The notes under the pieces were generated by a model. That model searched no databases and had not been told where the DNA came from. It saw only the letters and a list, made by a program, of their open reading frames with translations. Below are positions 22,260 through 33,190 of a stretch of 64,000 nt of DNA, in pieces. The DNA comes from Plasmopara viticola. Lineage: Eukaryota; Oomycota; Peronosporomycetes; Peronosporales; Peronosporaceae. A program made the position numbers and the translations under genes. Numbering within the stretch: position 1 is the first letter of the stretch; each line of letters starts with the position of its first letter. Location: the NCBI GenBank assembly GCA_001695595.3, contig MBPM02000003.1, positions 1,426,001 to 1,490,000 of the forward strand, given 5' to 3'.

Positions 22260-23460
22260 CTCTAAAGCATGCTTGAAACGGTTCGAAGCAAGAGCTTCAA
22301 GAAGACTTTGTTGCTCGTGTCAGGCGTGTCAGACGCATTGATGATCGCAAAGATGGCGATGTCAAAGCCAAGCACTTTGTCTGCGTTTGCTCATCTTTTG
22401 AAAAACCGCATGACCAACAACAACAACAACGTACTCGTGTGCGTTCTAGCCGTTCCATCGGCTGTCCTTGGAACTACATGGTAGTTCGAGAAGAAATAGC
22501 GACAGGACAGCATACTTAGTCAATCAAACATGGTGCGACAAATCACAACCACAAGACTTATGTTGTCGAATCAGCGCACATACAAGGACGCATACTGGGT
22601 CCGACTGAGATGCAAACGGCACATGGGCAAAAGGCTCATGGCCTCCTGCAAACAAGTACGGAGAACCTCGCGTATCGTAACCATCCTAGTTTTAAACAAA
22701 GTTGTCATGAAACCTGAAGATGTGTCCAACATTGTTTGGGATGAGCGCCGCCCCTTCCTGCTTGCTCCTACCGTGTAGCACTTTTCGCTTCTCTTAAATG
22801 CTCTAAATCTCCTCATTTTACCCATTTTGAAGGGAAAAAAGACTTACTCGCCTTTTGGTTGTATACTTGTCTGCCAAGGAGAGTTAGACCAGGAAAGAGC
22901 TGGCTTATTGATGCAACGTTAAGAACCAATCGATTCGGCTTTCCGCTGCTGCACCTGGTGGATGTAATCGACAACCAGCTTTGCGTGTTGCTTTATAGAG
23001 GCTTAACAAATACACAACTACCTAAAAGTATTCGGGGAGTATTCTAAGACTTTGCTATAACTCCAGCAACTTTTGTGACAGACGGCGAGTTGACATTAAC
23101 GCACGCACTTGATGGAGTCTTTCGTAGAGCCAACTTTTTTCTTTGCTTCTAGTACATACCACCAATGTCTCTACCAGGGCTCTCAGAATCTTAGCCTCGG
23201 ACAAAGCCTTCACGAAGCTGCTTGAGTCATGGCGAAATTCAGTCCAGTGCGATAACCGGGCGGCAACGCACCGAACAGTGCCATTTCATGTCACGAATTT
23301 CTTAAAGGAGACCTAATTAATTTACAATGACAAATCTGTGGCTGTCTTTGTGCGTGGGTAACAGCATTTCAGCTTCAACAACCACTTTGAGAGTTGAAAG
23401 CGCGCGCGCAGCTCGTGAAAGCTAAATCAAATGTTCGACCGGCGATCATCTAACAGAGGA
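22260..23460 (+). pseudogene. FAR1/MULE-type transposase remnant
   Basis: Across several frames the translation follows MULE transposases of the FAR1 class. An N-terminal zinc-binding-like segment (KAKHFVCVCSSFEK) is followed by a Gln-rich stretch. Next comes WLIDATLRTNRFGFPLLHLV near 22900-22965 with the first catalytic Asp, then VTDGELTLTHALDGVF near 23075-23125 with the second. A C-terminal part resembling DKSVAVFVRG ... HFSFNNHFES lies near 23330-23400. Stops and frameshifts break it, so it is inactive. Confidence 0.7.
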
Positions 23461-24734
23461 CAGTGCTTGTCGGCTTGCCTGTGATGGGCAAGTGGTGATC
23501 ATCGAGCACGAGAATGCAAAGGAGCGCGCAATCACTGAAGTGAGATGTGGCAGTGTCAATGAAATGGATAAGAACACTGTAGCGGGACTTAAGTCTGCAT
23601 ACGTCAAGTTTGAAGCTTGTCTTCCTGCAGCTGCGAACTGTCCAGGTATGTTGACGTCCAATTCCGGGCATTTCTACAAATATTAATTCAAATAAGTACG
23701 GCTCTCTTGGTACGGAAAGTTTTCGACGTGCATTGGTGAGTGGATCAGCCAAATCGAGCACAAACACAGCTACAGAAAGAAGAGCCCCAGAGCACTGCGG
23801 ACTCTCCAAAGCGCTAACGGGTAAAATTCGACGAAGTAACTACCTTTTGTCGTCGAACAATCCTATATCATACAAGTTCTCTCTTGGCTGCGGAAGTCCA
23901 AATTATATTGAGATTGCGCGGTCGTGGACAACCTTTTTTCGCGGGAGACCAAGATCATCAAAAAGCTATACGTTGCGAGATCCGTCGCATTTCGAGCATG
24001 CTGAGGCATCTCTACGGCTCCATAGGAGTTGTAGAACTTGTCGACAGCCTTGATATACCGTACAATCTTGTCGCCAACCTCTTGTCGTGCTCTTCCTCCA
24101 GCGGTCAACCTTGACAATTCGGGCACTACTGACGAATGTACATAATTTAAATGGCCCACAAACGAGAGCAATGCGCAATGTTTAGAAATAGTAGCCGCCG
24201 TAAAAGCCAGCCGAAGACGGATTTGATGTCGTTAACACTCAGAACGATATTGATGTCGATTTTGATTCGAATCTCGATGTAAGCATTTGAAGGTGATGGG
24301 CTTTACTTGTTAGCATTTATAGCCGATGGTCATCGAACATATCCTTTTATCTATTATAATATGTTCGCAAGTCTTGTCTTCAAAAACAGATACTTGATCG
24401 TAGTTGAAGTCTACGATCTGCAACAAAACTGTGTTTTGCGGCTTTGCTTCTGAATTTCCATAACATTACAAATTCTTTTATCAACAGCCAGTCATCGGCA
24501 AAGCATGGTAGGCTCTGTATAACAGCGTATGGGCATTGAACGAAAATTTATGGGCGTTATCAGGATTCCCTGTTCTTGATCCTCTTCGAGATGATGCACG
24601 ATTGGCTTGAGTGGCAAGAAAAGCAGAGTGAGTTCATAAGCGTCTTGCACAGGCGTTTACTATATCAAATTCTCAGAGCATATATTTGATGTGGCATTTC
24701 CGTTAATGATGTTCAACACATCAATTTTTATATG
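23461..24734. other. Intergenic, possible exon-like piece
   Basis: No clear gene. A short acidic open stretch around 24212-24280 (DGFDVVNTQNDIDVDFDSN) ends at a GTAAGC donor-like site and may be an exon of an unrecognised or decayed gene. The part at 23461-23700 may still belong to the transposase remnant. Whether this region is shared with arm B cannot be seen, because arm B runs out of the window at the matching point. Confidence 0.35.
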
Positions 24735-24750
24735 TTTATTCGTGAAATCG

Positions 24751-25110
24751 ATGCCGACCGCGAACAAGGGAGTTTTGGTCAAATGGTAATGCCTTATGCG
24801 TCCGCTAGTCTTTTCTCGACTATCAATAAAGTACTAATAAAACGGTGTACGGCTTGCCAGCGATGCGGCGACTAAGCAGTATTTGCTACATCTAAATGAG
24901 ACGGCTGTCCAGGTGGGTGAAAGCCGTCAATTTATACGTATTTATCGCTGCTAAACTTTTGCGGTGTGTGATTTGCAGCAACGGTTTGTGATTGAAGATT
25001 TGGATGACACGCATTTATTTATTGTTCCAGACCCAAAGGTCATCGCATTTATTGAAAAGAAGATGGATGAGTGGAATGAAAAGAACACATACCAGCCACC
25101 GACTCAATAA
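24751..25110 (+). CDS. TFB5: TFIIH subunit TFB5 (TTDA), intact copy
   Basis: Smallest core subunit of TFIIH (GTF2H5/p8), which stabilises the complex and supports nucleotide-excision repair and transcription. Three exons: 24751-24785, 24861-24912 and 24979-25110, giving 72 residues, the normal family length. The family pattern is clear: NKGVLVKCDAATKQYLLHLNE, then RFVIEDLDDTHLFIV. Splice sites are GT-AG in both introns. This copy has no lesion that I can see. Its twin at the far right of the window is broken, so this is probably the only working TFB5 of the pair. It converges on the decayed hutI copy. Confidence 0.9.
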
Positions 25111-25285
25111 AGTGCTCTGAATCGTGCGATGACGCGTGCACTCGGTGTGCAGCAAATTTCGGTTCCTGTAAAAAAACGAACCTGACAGACCATCACCGCA
25201 CGGTGCTTATTGAATAATTCTGTCCTCTTTTGGGATGATCTATCCACTTTTTGTGGCGTGTTGGTCTCCTTGCAATACAACTTTT

Positions 25286-26514
25286 TCATGCAATCAACCC
25301 CTTTTTCACGACGTGCTCGATTGGCGGGTCACCCATTTCGTAGATAATTTGCGACCTTTGTCTTGCACGCATCAACACCAGGTCACCCTGCTTGCCGACC
25401 TCCAGACTGCCGTGCGTAGCCGAGCAGTTAATGGACGCAGCGGCATCAATCGTGGCACCCACTAAAGCCTCTTTCATGGTCATACCAAACTGCACACATG
25501 CCATTTCATAGTAAGCGCCATAGATAGGCAGTGGGCGTTTGGATTAGAGTCGCTTCCAAGGGCAATTGGGACACCAGCAGCAATCATGTCGCGAGCAGGG
25601 GGATTAGGTAACTTCAGAATGTACTTGGTAGTCGGCAGTAGCACAGCAAATACAGGCTCTGGCTTGTGGGCTGCCATCGCCTCGAGATCCTCGGCAGTCA
25701 GCATTTCGCAGTGTGAGACCGCACGTGCACCCAAAGCAGCAGTCATGGTACCACACCACATTGGAAACATTTCGTCGCCGTGGAAATTGATCTGCAATCC
25801 AGCCTTCTTTCCAGCCTCCAAAATGCGGCAAGAATCTTCGTGCTCAAATTTTTTTTCACAAAAGACGTAGGTGAAATGGTGCCGTCCTTCTTTGCCTGCA
25901 CGATTGCCGAGATTTGCTTGGTCACGATATCATCCGTAGCCTCAGCGGCAGTCATTACGTCAAGGATTGAATGCCCTCCGAGGTAGTCGGAAAGGGAAAG
26001 TATATCGACAGGATGAGCATTATCACCTGTTGACATATCGTGCAGTACACGCAGTCTTGCCGCAACGCAGCATGCGGTCTAGTCGCGCTCGCAACAGCTT
26101 CGAAAGTTCCGCCTCCGAGCTTTTTCTAGTACGACGCACCGTATTATTTATGCCACCGCCACTCTCATGCACCTCCATGTACGTGACACCAGCCAGTTTC
26201 ATTGCGAACTCATTGACACGGTTCCCACACCACACCGGATGAGTATGCGCATCCACAAAACCCGGAAGCACCACCATTTCGCGAGCGTCCACTTCTTTAA
26301 TAAATCTCACGGGCTGCGGCTGTGCACTAAGCCACATATCCACGATAGCCGAAGGACCAATAGAAGCGATGTTGCCAGTTTGATCCACGACGAGCGACGC
26401 ATTCTCGAGCACCGCCAGCTCTTTCTGAGCTGCGCCAGCTTTAAACTTCTCACCATGTGCACAGACCTGTACGATCTGGCACGCGTTGGCAATGAGAAGT
26501 CGAAACGTGCTCAT
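25286..26514 (-). pseudogene. hutI: Imidazolonepropionase, decayed arm-A copy
   Basis: Clear homologue of the intact gene at 61029-62321 but disrupted. Near 26055 about 56 nt are missing compared with arm B, which removes the LIEAKSGYGLETDTE segment and shifts the frame. Further indels around 25850-26000 break the part that reads EFIDVFCEKKVFEHEDSYRI in arm B. Other segments remain recognisable, including VDAHTHPVWCGNRV, FHGDEM, GSDSNPNAH and PPIEHVVKKGLIA. It is not expected to make enzyme. Confidence 0.92.
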
Positions 26515-26757
26515 CCTGCCGACAGATAATGAACTACTGAATGTGCATCAAACTCACCACGGTGTTGAAGCAATGCTACCCAATCATTGCTTTTAGGATT
26601 GATCTTTAAAGGTCGACTACATAAGTCAGTACACTTCGTGTTTGTAATCGTACCCACTATTTAATCCACTGAAATAATTGATAAATAATGATCGAGCAGC
26701 AAGACTGCACCGCCATCACTCTGCATTCCGACACTTTACCATCACTTTGCATGTTAT

Positions 26758-29523
26758 ATGCAACCTCCGCACTCTTCCATCGCGTACATTCTAGCGCCCG
26801 AGCTCACGTAAACGGGTGAAGCCTTTGAGCGTGACATGCACGTGTATGTGGGTAGTGGTGGTCTTATCAAGGCTGTCAAGCATTCAGCTGACGTCAACAC
26901 TGCCACCACTGTGCACAAGCTTCCAGGACGCGCGCTTTTACCCGGCATGGTAAACGCGCACTCGCACGCATTCCAGCGTGGCCTACAAACTTGTAGAAGG
27001 CATGAGCGAGCAGCAAATCTACAACCTGACACGCCAGTGCTTTTTTGAAATGCGCGACGCTGGCATCACGAGCGTCGGTGAGTTTCATTACTTCCACCAC
27101 GGCAGACCGGGCGAGGGTGAGAATGGACACGCATTTGCGTACGATGAGACTGTTTTACCGCAGCAAAAGACGTGGGAATCCGCATTGTACTTTTGAATGC
27201 GTACTACGAATTTGGCGGCTTTGGGCGAGCACCATTGGTTGCATCACAGAAACGGTTTAAAGTGAAGTCGCACGAAGTCTATTGGAAGCAGATGGACACG
27301 CTGCAGAACAACTTGATAGATAAATCAACTCAGTCATTGGGTGTGATGGCTCACACAATGCGTGCGGTAGAGATACCGGATATTGTCAAGTTGTTTGTCA
27401 AGTTGCATGAGGAATCAGTGCGCCGCGGACTTGTGTTTCACATTAATTTGGAAGAACAGACGAAGGAGGTAGAGGATTGCAAAAAGGCGCATGATGGAGA
27501 GACGCTCATGAGGTTGCTGCTGAAACACCTTAAGATTGATGAAAGAATTACGGCCGTGCAGTGCACATGGACCACGATGGACGAGTTGAAGCAGTTTGTA
27601 GAAAAGAAGGGCAACGTGTGCATCTGTCCGTAAAGTGTGATGTGTTATAGCACGGTTTAACTTGTACCTTCCCATACCAGTTCATGTTTATCATTTGTTG
27701 CTCTAGGGGAACCTGGGAGATGGCTTTCCATTTATTGCTAGCTGTTCCAACCGCGTGGGTCTTGGCACCGACTGCAACGCTCGCATAGACATGTGCGAAG
27801 AAATGCGTTGGCTGGAGTACGCACACCGCCTACACGAAAGCAGGAGGGGTATTTGCACTGACTCGACTTCGGAGACTGACTTGGCGAAGCTTCTCTTCCA
27901 ATATTGTACTAAGAATGGTGCTCAATCGCTGAATCTTCAAGTGGTAAGATAGTGCAAAGTTAGTTGCCTATATGGCAACGATACATTATGTGACCTTGCG
28001 CTCTCATGCACAGGGGGAAATAAAGGAGGGATACGCTGCTGATTTTGCGCTACTTGATATTTAAGAAGAGCAGCTTAAGTTCTCGACTTCGTCGTCTCTC
28101 ATGGGTGCATTCATCTTTGGTGCTAATGGATCAAGCGTAGTAAAGGCAACGTCCGTGAATGGCAAGTGGCGTGAAACGGCTTCAAACAAAATATACAATA
28201 ACATCACAAATGGTGGTGGATTGTTTATTTCGGATGAGCAAAAGTCTTAGCTCGAGTCTGCAGCTGCGTTAGCGGATGTTAACAGCGACGACATTGTAAA
28301 GCTTACAATTGGTCTTGACAGTATTGTGTCGACTTCGGGGGAGGAAGCAGCGGTGGGCCAGGCAATTTCCGATTGGCTTAGTGCTCGCGGGTGGCATGTG
28401 TATATGCAAAAGGTTTCCCCTCAGCTCGATGCTGCAGTGAAGGCTGACAGGTTTGTCGCTGTTTATCGATTTATATAGGCCGAGGAGAGTGACTTACTTA
28501 ATACCTTACTTTTCCATCGATCAAGATGCAATGTGTACGCTAGGCGAAGCGACAGCAAGACTCCACGTCTTTTATTCAATTCGCACATAGACACCGTTCC
28601 ACCATACCTTCCTCCTCGCATCGACAGCACGACGCTTTATGGTCGCGGTGCGTGCGGTGCGAAGAGTCTGGTGGCTAGCCAAATGATCGCAGCGCAAAAA
28701 TTTGCCGAGGCCGGCTTTGGCAACGATGTTCAGATGTTATTTGTTGTGTCCGAAGAAACAGATCACAGCGGTATGAAAAAAGCAAACGAGCTTAATGTGA
28801 AGCTCGTTCACATGATCGTTGGCGAGCCTACCGCACTTAAGAAGTCAAAGATGCAGAAGGGTGTACTTAAAATTCAACTTACGCAAAAAGGTGTTGCAGC
28901 TCATGGTGGTACGAAACTTTTTTTTAATTTAAATATTATTTGGTTGCAAATGCTCATAGATTTTGATTGACATAGGGTACCCACACTTGGGAAAATCGGC
29001 CATTGACCCGATGATCGATGTTCTTTACGAACTTAAAAAGGAGAGCTGGCCAACAAGCGAGGATTACGGTAGCACGGATCTCAACATTGGACTTTTTAGT
29101 GGAGGGCAAGCGGCAAACGCGTTGGCTGAGCATTCATCTGCCATGCTTATGTTTCGTTTGGTGGCGGAGCCTGACATTATCTTCAAGCGAGTTGAGGTAT
29201 GAAATTACGAGGAATGACAAGGGCTGAATTACTAACATACGCGCGATTCATCACAATAGATTGTGGTTGGACGTGTGGAGATGGAACTTTACACGTGTAA
29301 TGGCCCTGTGCACTTGACTACCGTAGAGGGTTACGACACTGGTGTTGCGTGCTTTAACACGGACATTCCTTACTTCGACTTTAACGGCAATGCGCACCTA
29401 GTTGGTGCTGGCAGCATCACGGATGCCCATTGCTCGCGCGAGTGCATCAAGCTTGACGATCTTAAAAGTCTGGTCGACTATTACTTCACGCTGGGCAAAC
29501 GCTTGATTGTAGACGGCAAATAA
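26758..29523 (+). pseudogene. HutF-M20 fusion, decayed arm-A copy
   Basis: Homologue of the intact gene at 57959-60794. Lesions seen: TAA at codon 18 (26809-26811, Trp in arm B); a 71-nt deletion near 26988; a 10-nt deletion at the exon 1 donor near 27630; TAA near 28063; TAG near 28248 (the Gln after QKS in arm B). Substitutions also hit metal ligands: the arm-B sequence FHIHLEEQ is FHINLEEQ here, VHCTW is VQCTW, and the M20 zinc-bridging Asp in GACDAKS is Gly (GACGAKS). Loss of ligands as well as frame shows relaxed selection over the whole gene. Confidence 0.92.
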
Positions 29524-29624
29524 TCTTAGAACCGCGGCTATGCAAAGTGCAAAGACATGAATCGCCAAAGCTGTCGCTTTTAAAGAAAAGATTTTTTCTC
29601 TGAATCTGTAATCAAATCAGATTA

Positions 29625-31849
29625 TCATGCTTCCTTCGCTGGAGCCAGAGTTGTACCAGCCTGAGTTTTCAAATCAAATTGAATTGGATCCAGGTCCCCC
29701 CACTCCGCTCGCCACTCAATCTTTTGAGTGGAAAAACAAACTCCGATATGCTTCTGATAGCTTTCAAAGCTCCGCTCACTTCCTAATCCGTGCGTACCAA
29801 CATATGATGTGTCCTCTCGGGATTTAAATCTTGCGTCAATTTGTAACAACCGCTTGACGTAGTGCCGTGACGCTGCGCGATACCGTTTGGCTTCATCACA
29901 TTCCAACTCTTGAAAGACTGGACGATATGCTCGAGTCCAAAGATGATAAACTACACTTTTCGAGGGTGCATAAAAGTTCCAGCCAAACGTCCACAACCGC
30001 GCAGCCATTAACGATTCTTCTCCAAAGAACAAGAATCGTAACCTTTTATCGTACGGCACTTCCGCGATCACTTCAGCCGATGAAAAGGCGAATCCAGCAG
30101 CCCAGAAAAGTGACGGAAGTGGTCTGAATCGCGATACACAATATATTAATTGTATGTTTACCACAGCGCTAGCCATCAAAGCAAACTACAATTGCAACCT
30201 ACTTGGTCAATTCTTTTGACAGTATCCTGCCGGTTTGGCGTAGCATTCCGTGGCCATCGAAGGAGGAAGCACAAAGAAGAGTGGGGCGACACTCAATTGA
30301 CACCTATAAAGTGCAAATTGAAATTAGCCAAGCCATCATGAAGCATGTTTAATTTTTTACCTCATTGGGCAAAGCGTAGCCAAGTGGGTACGTCGTCAGG
30401 ATTGGTTTCGGCAAAGGGCAAATTTCCAGTTCACGGATCAAAAAACAGTCCCATCCACGACGAAATCGCATATGGCTATCAATTTGAAGATAGAACTCTT
30501 CACCTTGCCATAATGTTTGCGCAAATGAACGCGCCACGCACGGACCCGCAGCACTTCGAAAGTCCATCCAATAAATACGAACTTTTTCCTTCGAATATTT
30601 GGTTTCAAGGTATGGTAAAGTGTCATCGACGCTATCGGTCTGCAAACAGATACCAACAAAAATTCGTTCCGGAAACGTTGCTTGGGCAAACAGATTATCG
30701 ACGGTGTGCTTACACTCCGAGTCACGGTAACTTGGAATCGCAACAAAGATACGTGCTTGCTCTGAGCTTATTGACGACTTGTCTGTCAATGCATTGGAAG
30801 GGCGCGGTACGAATGCGCGCTCACTACTTGCTAGTGTGAGAGTAGCTTTCGGCGGCTTTCCATAATACCAAATTGTCACAGCTTTGCGCTCACGATACGT
30901 TGGCAGTACCTCATGCTCGACATCAAGGCTACGGAATACCACAAGAGTATCAAGTCTTGGAGGAATGTCCCATTGACAAGCTGATAAGGTTTGTGAATCC
31001 TTGAGATGAACGCGAAGTTGGCCTCCGTGCTCAGACATCCAGTCATCGTTCAAGTAGTAAACACACGTGATGACACGAACATAATTGTTCTCAAATGTCA
31101 TTTCCTGCTCATCAATTTGTGCGTTCGAATAAGTATCTACGTGCTTGACAAACCTAGCACCGTCTCCTGGCTACGTGTAAAAGAATTAAACTTCTAAAAA
31201 TGAGCAAAAAGTCCCGAAACGCAGCCACGTACAAATATTGAGAATTGTGTCGACACAATATTACGTAATTCGAGCTCAGGCGAGACTTTCTTCAATCCGT
31301 AAACGAGCGCTTCCACCTGTCTGCGCAGATGCAAAATAGCAAGACTCACGTTCTCCGCTGGTGCGGTCAAGTCTTTAGGGGTCTTTATCCAATGTATTTT
31401 GTCTCCTCGTATCGCTCGATCGCTACGCAATTTTCCATTTGCACCAACCTTTGCCTCATGAAAAAATTCACTACTCTTTGTCAACTCCGTCAATGCATCT
31501 CGTACTGCTAGAGCATTCTGGCGCCCTAAGAATCCCTTCTTTACCACAAAACCAGGAGACTCTGGATGCTTCAACGCTGCAAAGATCCACACAATTTCAT
31601 CAGCACAAAGGGACCTATTCAATCTCAGCTACACACCGTACTAAATAGCTCCGTTGGATCGAGTCGTGCAGTCTGATGCGAAGCTTCTTGAGCGTTCTGA
31701 CCGACCGGTTCACGCACAGAATCGACCTCTTTCTTGTCGAACTGCCTGGGCTCAAACGCTGTAGAAGACGGTAGTTTGGACCCTAAAGAGGCCTCCACGA
31801 GCCCTCGCACTTGCGGTGACAGTGTGTCAAGCAACGTTTTGGCATCCAT
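29625..31849 (-). CDS. Prolyl 4-hydroxylase / Skp1 GlcNAc-transferase fusion, intact copy
   Basis: Five exons: 31642-31849, 31233-31576, 30361-31170, 30203-30303 and 29625-30123, giving 653 residues. Residues 70-285 are an EGLN/PhyA-type prolyl 4-hydroxylase: IRGDKIHWI, PGDGARFVKHVDTYSN (Fe ligands His194 and Asp196), VITCVYYLNDDW, VEHEVLP (third Fe ligand His270), and the 2-oxoglutarate Arg in YRERKAVTIWYYG. Residues 320-653 match GT60 Skp1-hydroxyproline GlcNAc-transferase (Gnt1): IFVAIPSYRDSECKHTVDNL, YLQIDSHMRFRRGWD, LTTYPLGYALPNE, FLFFGEESLMAARLWTFGWN. Together they would hydroxylate a proline of Skp1 and cap it with GlcNAc, the first two steps of the cytoplasmic oxygen-sensing pathway known from Dictyostelium and Toxoplasma. 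No signal peptide is seen, which fits a cytosolic site. The exon 1 donor is inferred. Confidence 0.85.
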
Positions 31850-32429
31850 AAAGTTGTCAAATCCAATCTAATCGTTATAATACGACTGCTTCATAATTAT
31901 TTAGCACCAACTTATCCGTAATAAGTTGTTTACGCTTGGGACATAGACTTGGTATTACTATGCGAAGGTGCTACATGTTCCTAAACCTTTTCACCGTCAG
32001 CTTAATCTTAATATGGCTCAATCGATCCTCCGCTAAAAATCTTTGGATGCACCACTTATACGATGGTGCATTACACACTTAAATACACTGTTACGTCGTG
32101 TTCAGTTGCCCGGCTGCACACAGCTACTCAAATTGCCGAGTCTACCACAAGAACTAACGCTACTGGTGCTATAATTTGACGCTATTAGTAATCTAATTTG
32201 AAGCGCTTAGAGCTTAGTAGGATTGCGACAGTAAAAGCGAAATCCATTTCAAGATCATAAACCCAGTGGTGACAGGGAAGGCTGCTGCGTGAAGGGAACG
32301 TAGCCACAAAGGAAGGGGCTTATGATGAATCCTAGACAGCAAGTCAAGGTGATAAAACTTTGTCGACATTAGAGACAATAAGAACTGATCCAAATGACGC
32401 TATTCACGCTAGACAACTGATACAAGCAG

Positions 32430-32770
32430 ATGCTGATCAATGCGAAACTTGGTTTCGCTGCAGCTTCCCGTGTGAACGCTGGGGGCATGCAGTACCTTTG
32501 TCAACCGATGTGTAGCATGCACACATGTTTTATATGTTTTTATGTGGTCGTGTCTATTAGCTGCATCTCGACGAACACAATGTGCAGTATGCAAGGTGTA
32601 TTCGATTTACAAGAGACTTTGAAGAATAGTGACGCGTCAGCTGGTTGCTGGCAGTGGATGAGCTACGTGGATGAATTGTGTGCGCTCGTATGCGCCTCCA
32701 CTAGCGGTGCCCTAATATCAGTGGACGCTATTACCATGAGCGGCGACGAAGTCGAGAGTGTAGATAGTGT
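32430..32770 (+). pseudogene. 5' fragment of ELP1
   Basis: Matches the first ~390 nt of the ELP1 gene at 54396 downwards, in inverted orientation: ASAGCWQWMSYVDEL, LVCASTSGALISVD and TMSGDEVESVDS correspond to the same ELP1 segments. The start is scrambled by indels and the homology stops right after VDS, where HNH-like sequence begins. It is a truncated leftover of the duplication, not a gene. Confidence 0.88.
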
Positions 32771-32779
32771 CACTATAAG

Positions 32780-33190
32780 TTGCTCAACTTTTCTTTTCGT
32801 GATAGCGTCACATTTGTTTTGTCGAAGCGATAAGTATTTTTCGCTTACGCTAATGCAAATACCGGGTATCGACGACGAGAAAAATGGTCTGTTGCTATTC
32901 AAATCTTCAAATGTGCGCCCGACCACTTTCGAATCAGCTTCATTCGTGATGATTCGGACTCCCATCAAAGACACACGTTTTACCGGTCTCAAGGATCGCG
33001 AAGGGAACGACGCACTTTGTACGGAAAAGCAAGAGTGCTTCTCGACAGCACATTGCGGGGAAAAAAGTCATGCTCTTTTGACGTGGCGCGACATTTGGTG
33101 ACCTAAATGACAACTCTCTGTTATTCACTGGCTTAGAGCGGCCATTTGTTCGCTATACACAAGCAAGAGTGGCTCAAACGATTGCCTTGA
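32780..33190 (+). pseudogene. HNH-nuclease-like fragment
   Basis: After the ELP1 break the translation reads SHLFCRSDKYFSLTLMQIPG and then IDDEKNGLLLFKS. A frame change follows, then DHFRISFIRDDSDS and, after another, WRDFGDLNDNSLLFTGLERPF. This order resembles HNH-type nuclease proteins that I recall being abundant in Phytophthora genomes. Identification is from memory of the motif pattern, so moderate. Frame changes show that it is decayed. Confidence 0.5.

Larger units (their letters stand above)
24735..32770 (+). repeat. Inverted segmental duplication, arm A
   Basis: Mirror image of arm B (54030-64000). Shared gene order, left to right here: TFB5, hutI, hutF-M20, PhyA-Gnt1, 5' end of ELP1. 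Intergenic DNA is shared too, for example the AT-rich block near 31870-31930 matches 55585-55650. The right edge lies inside the ELP1 homology, near 32770. The left edge is not defined because arm B leaves the window there. Confidence 0.93.
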
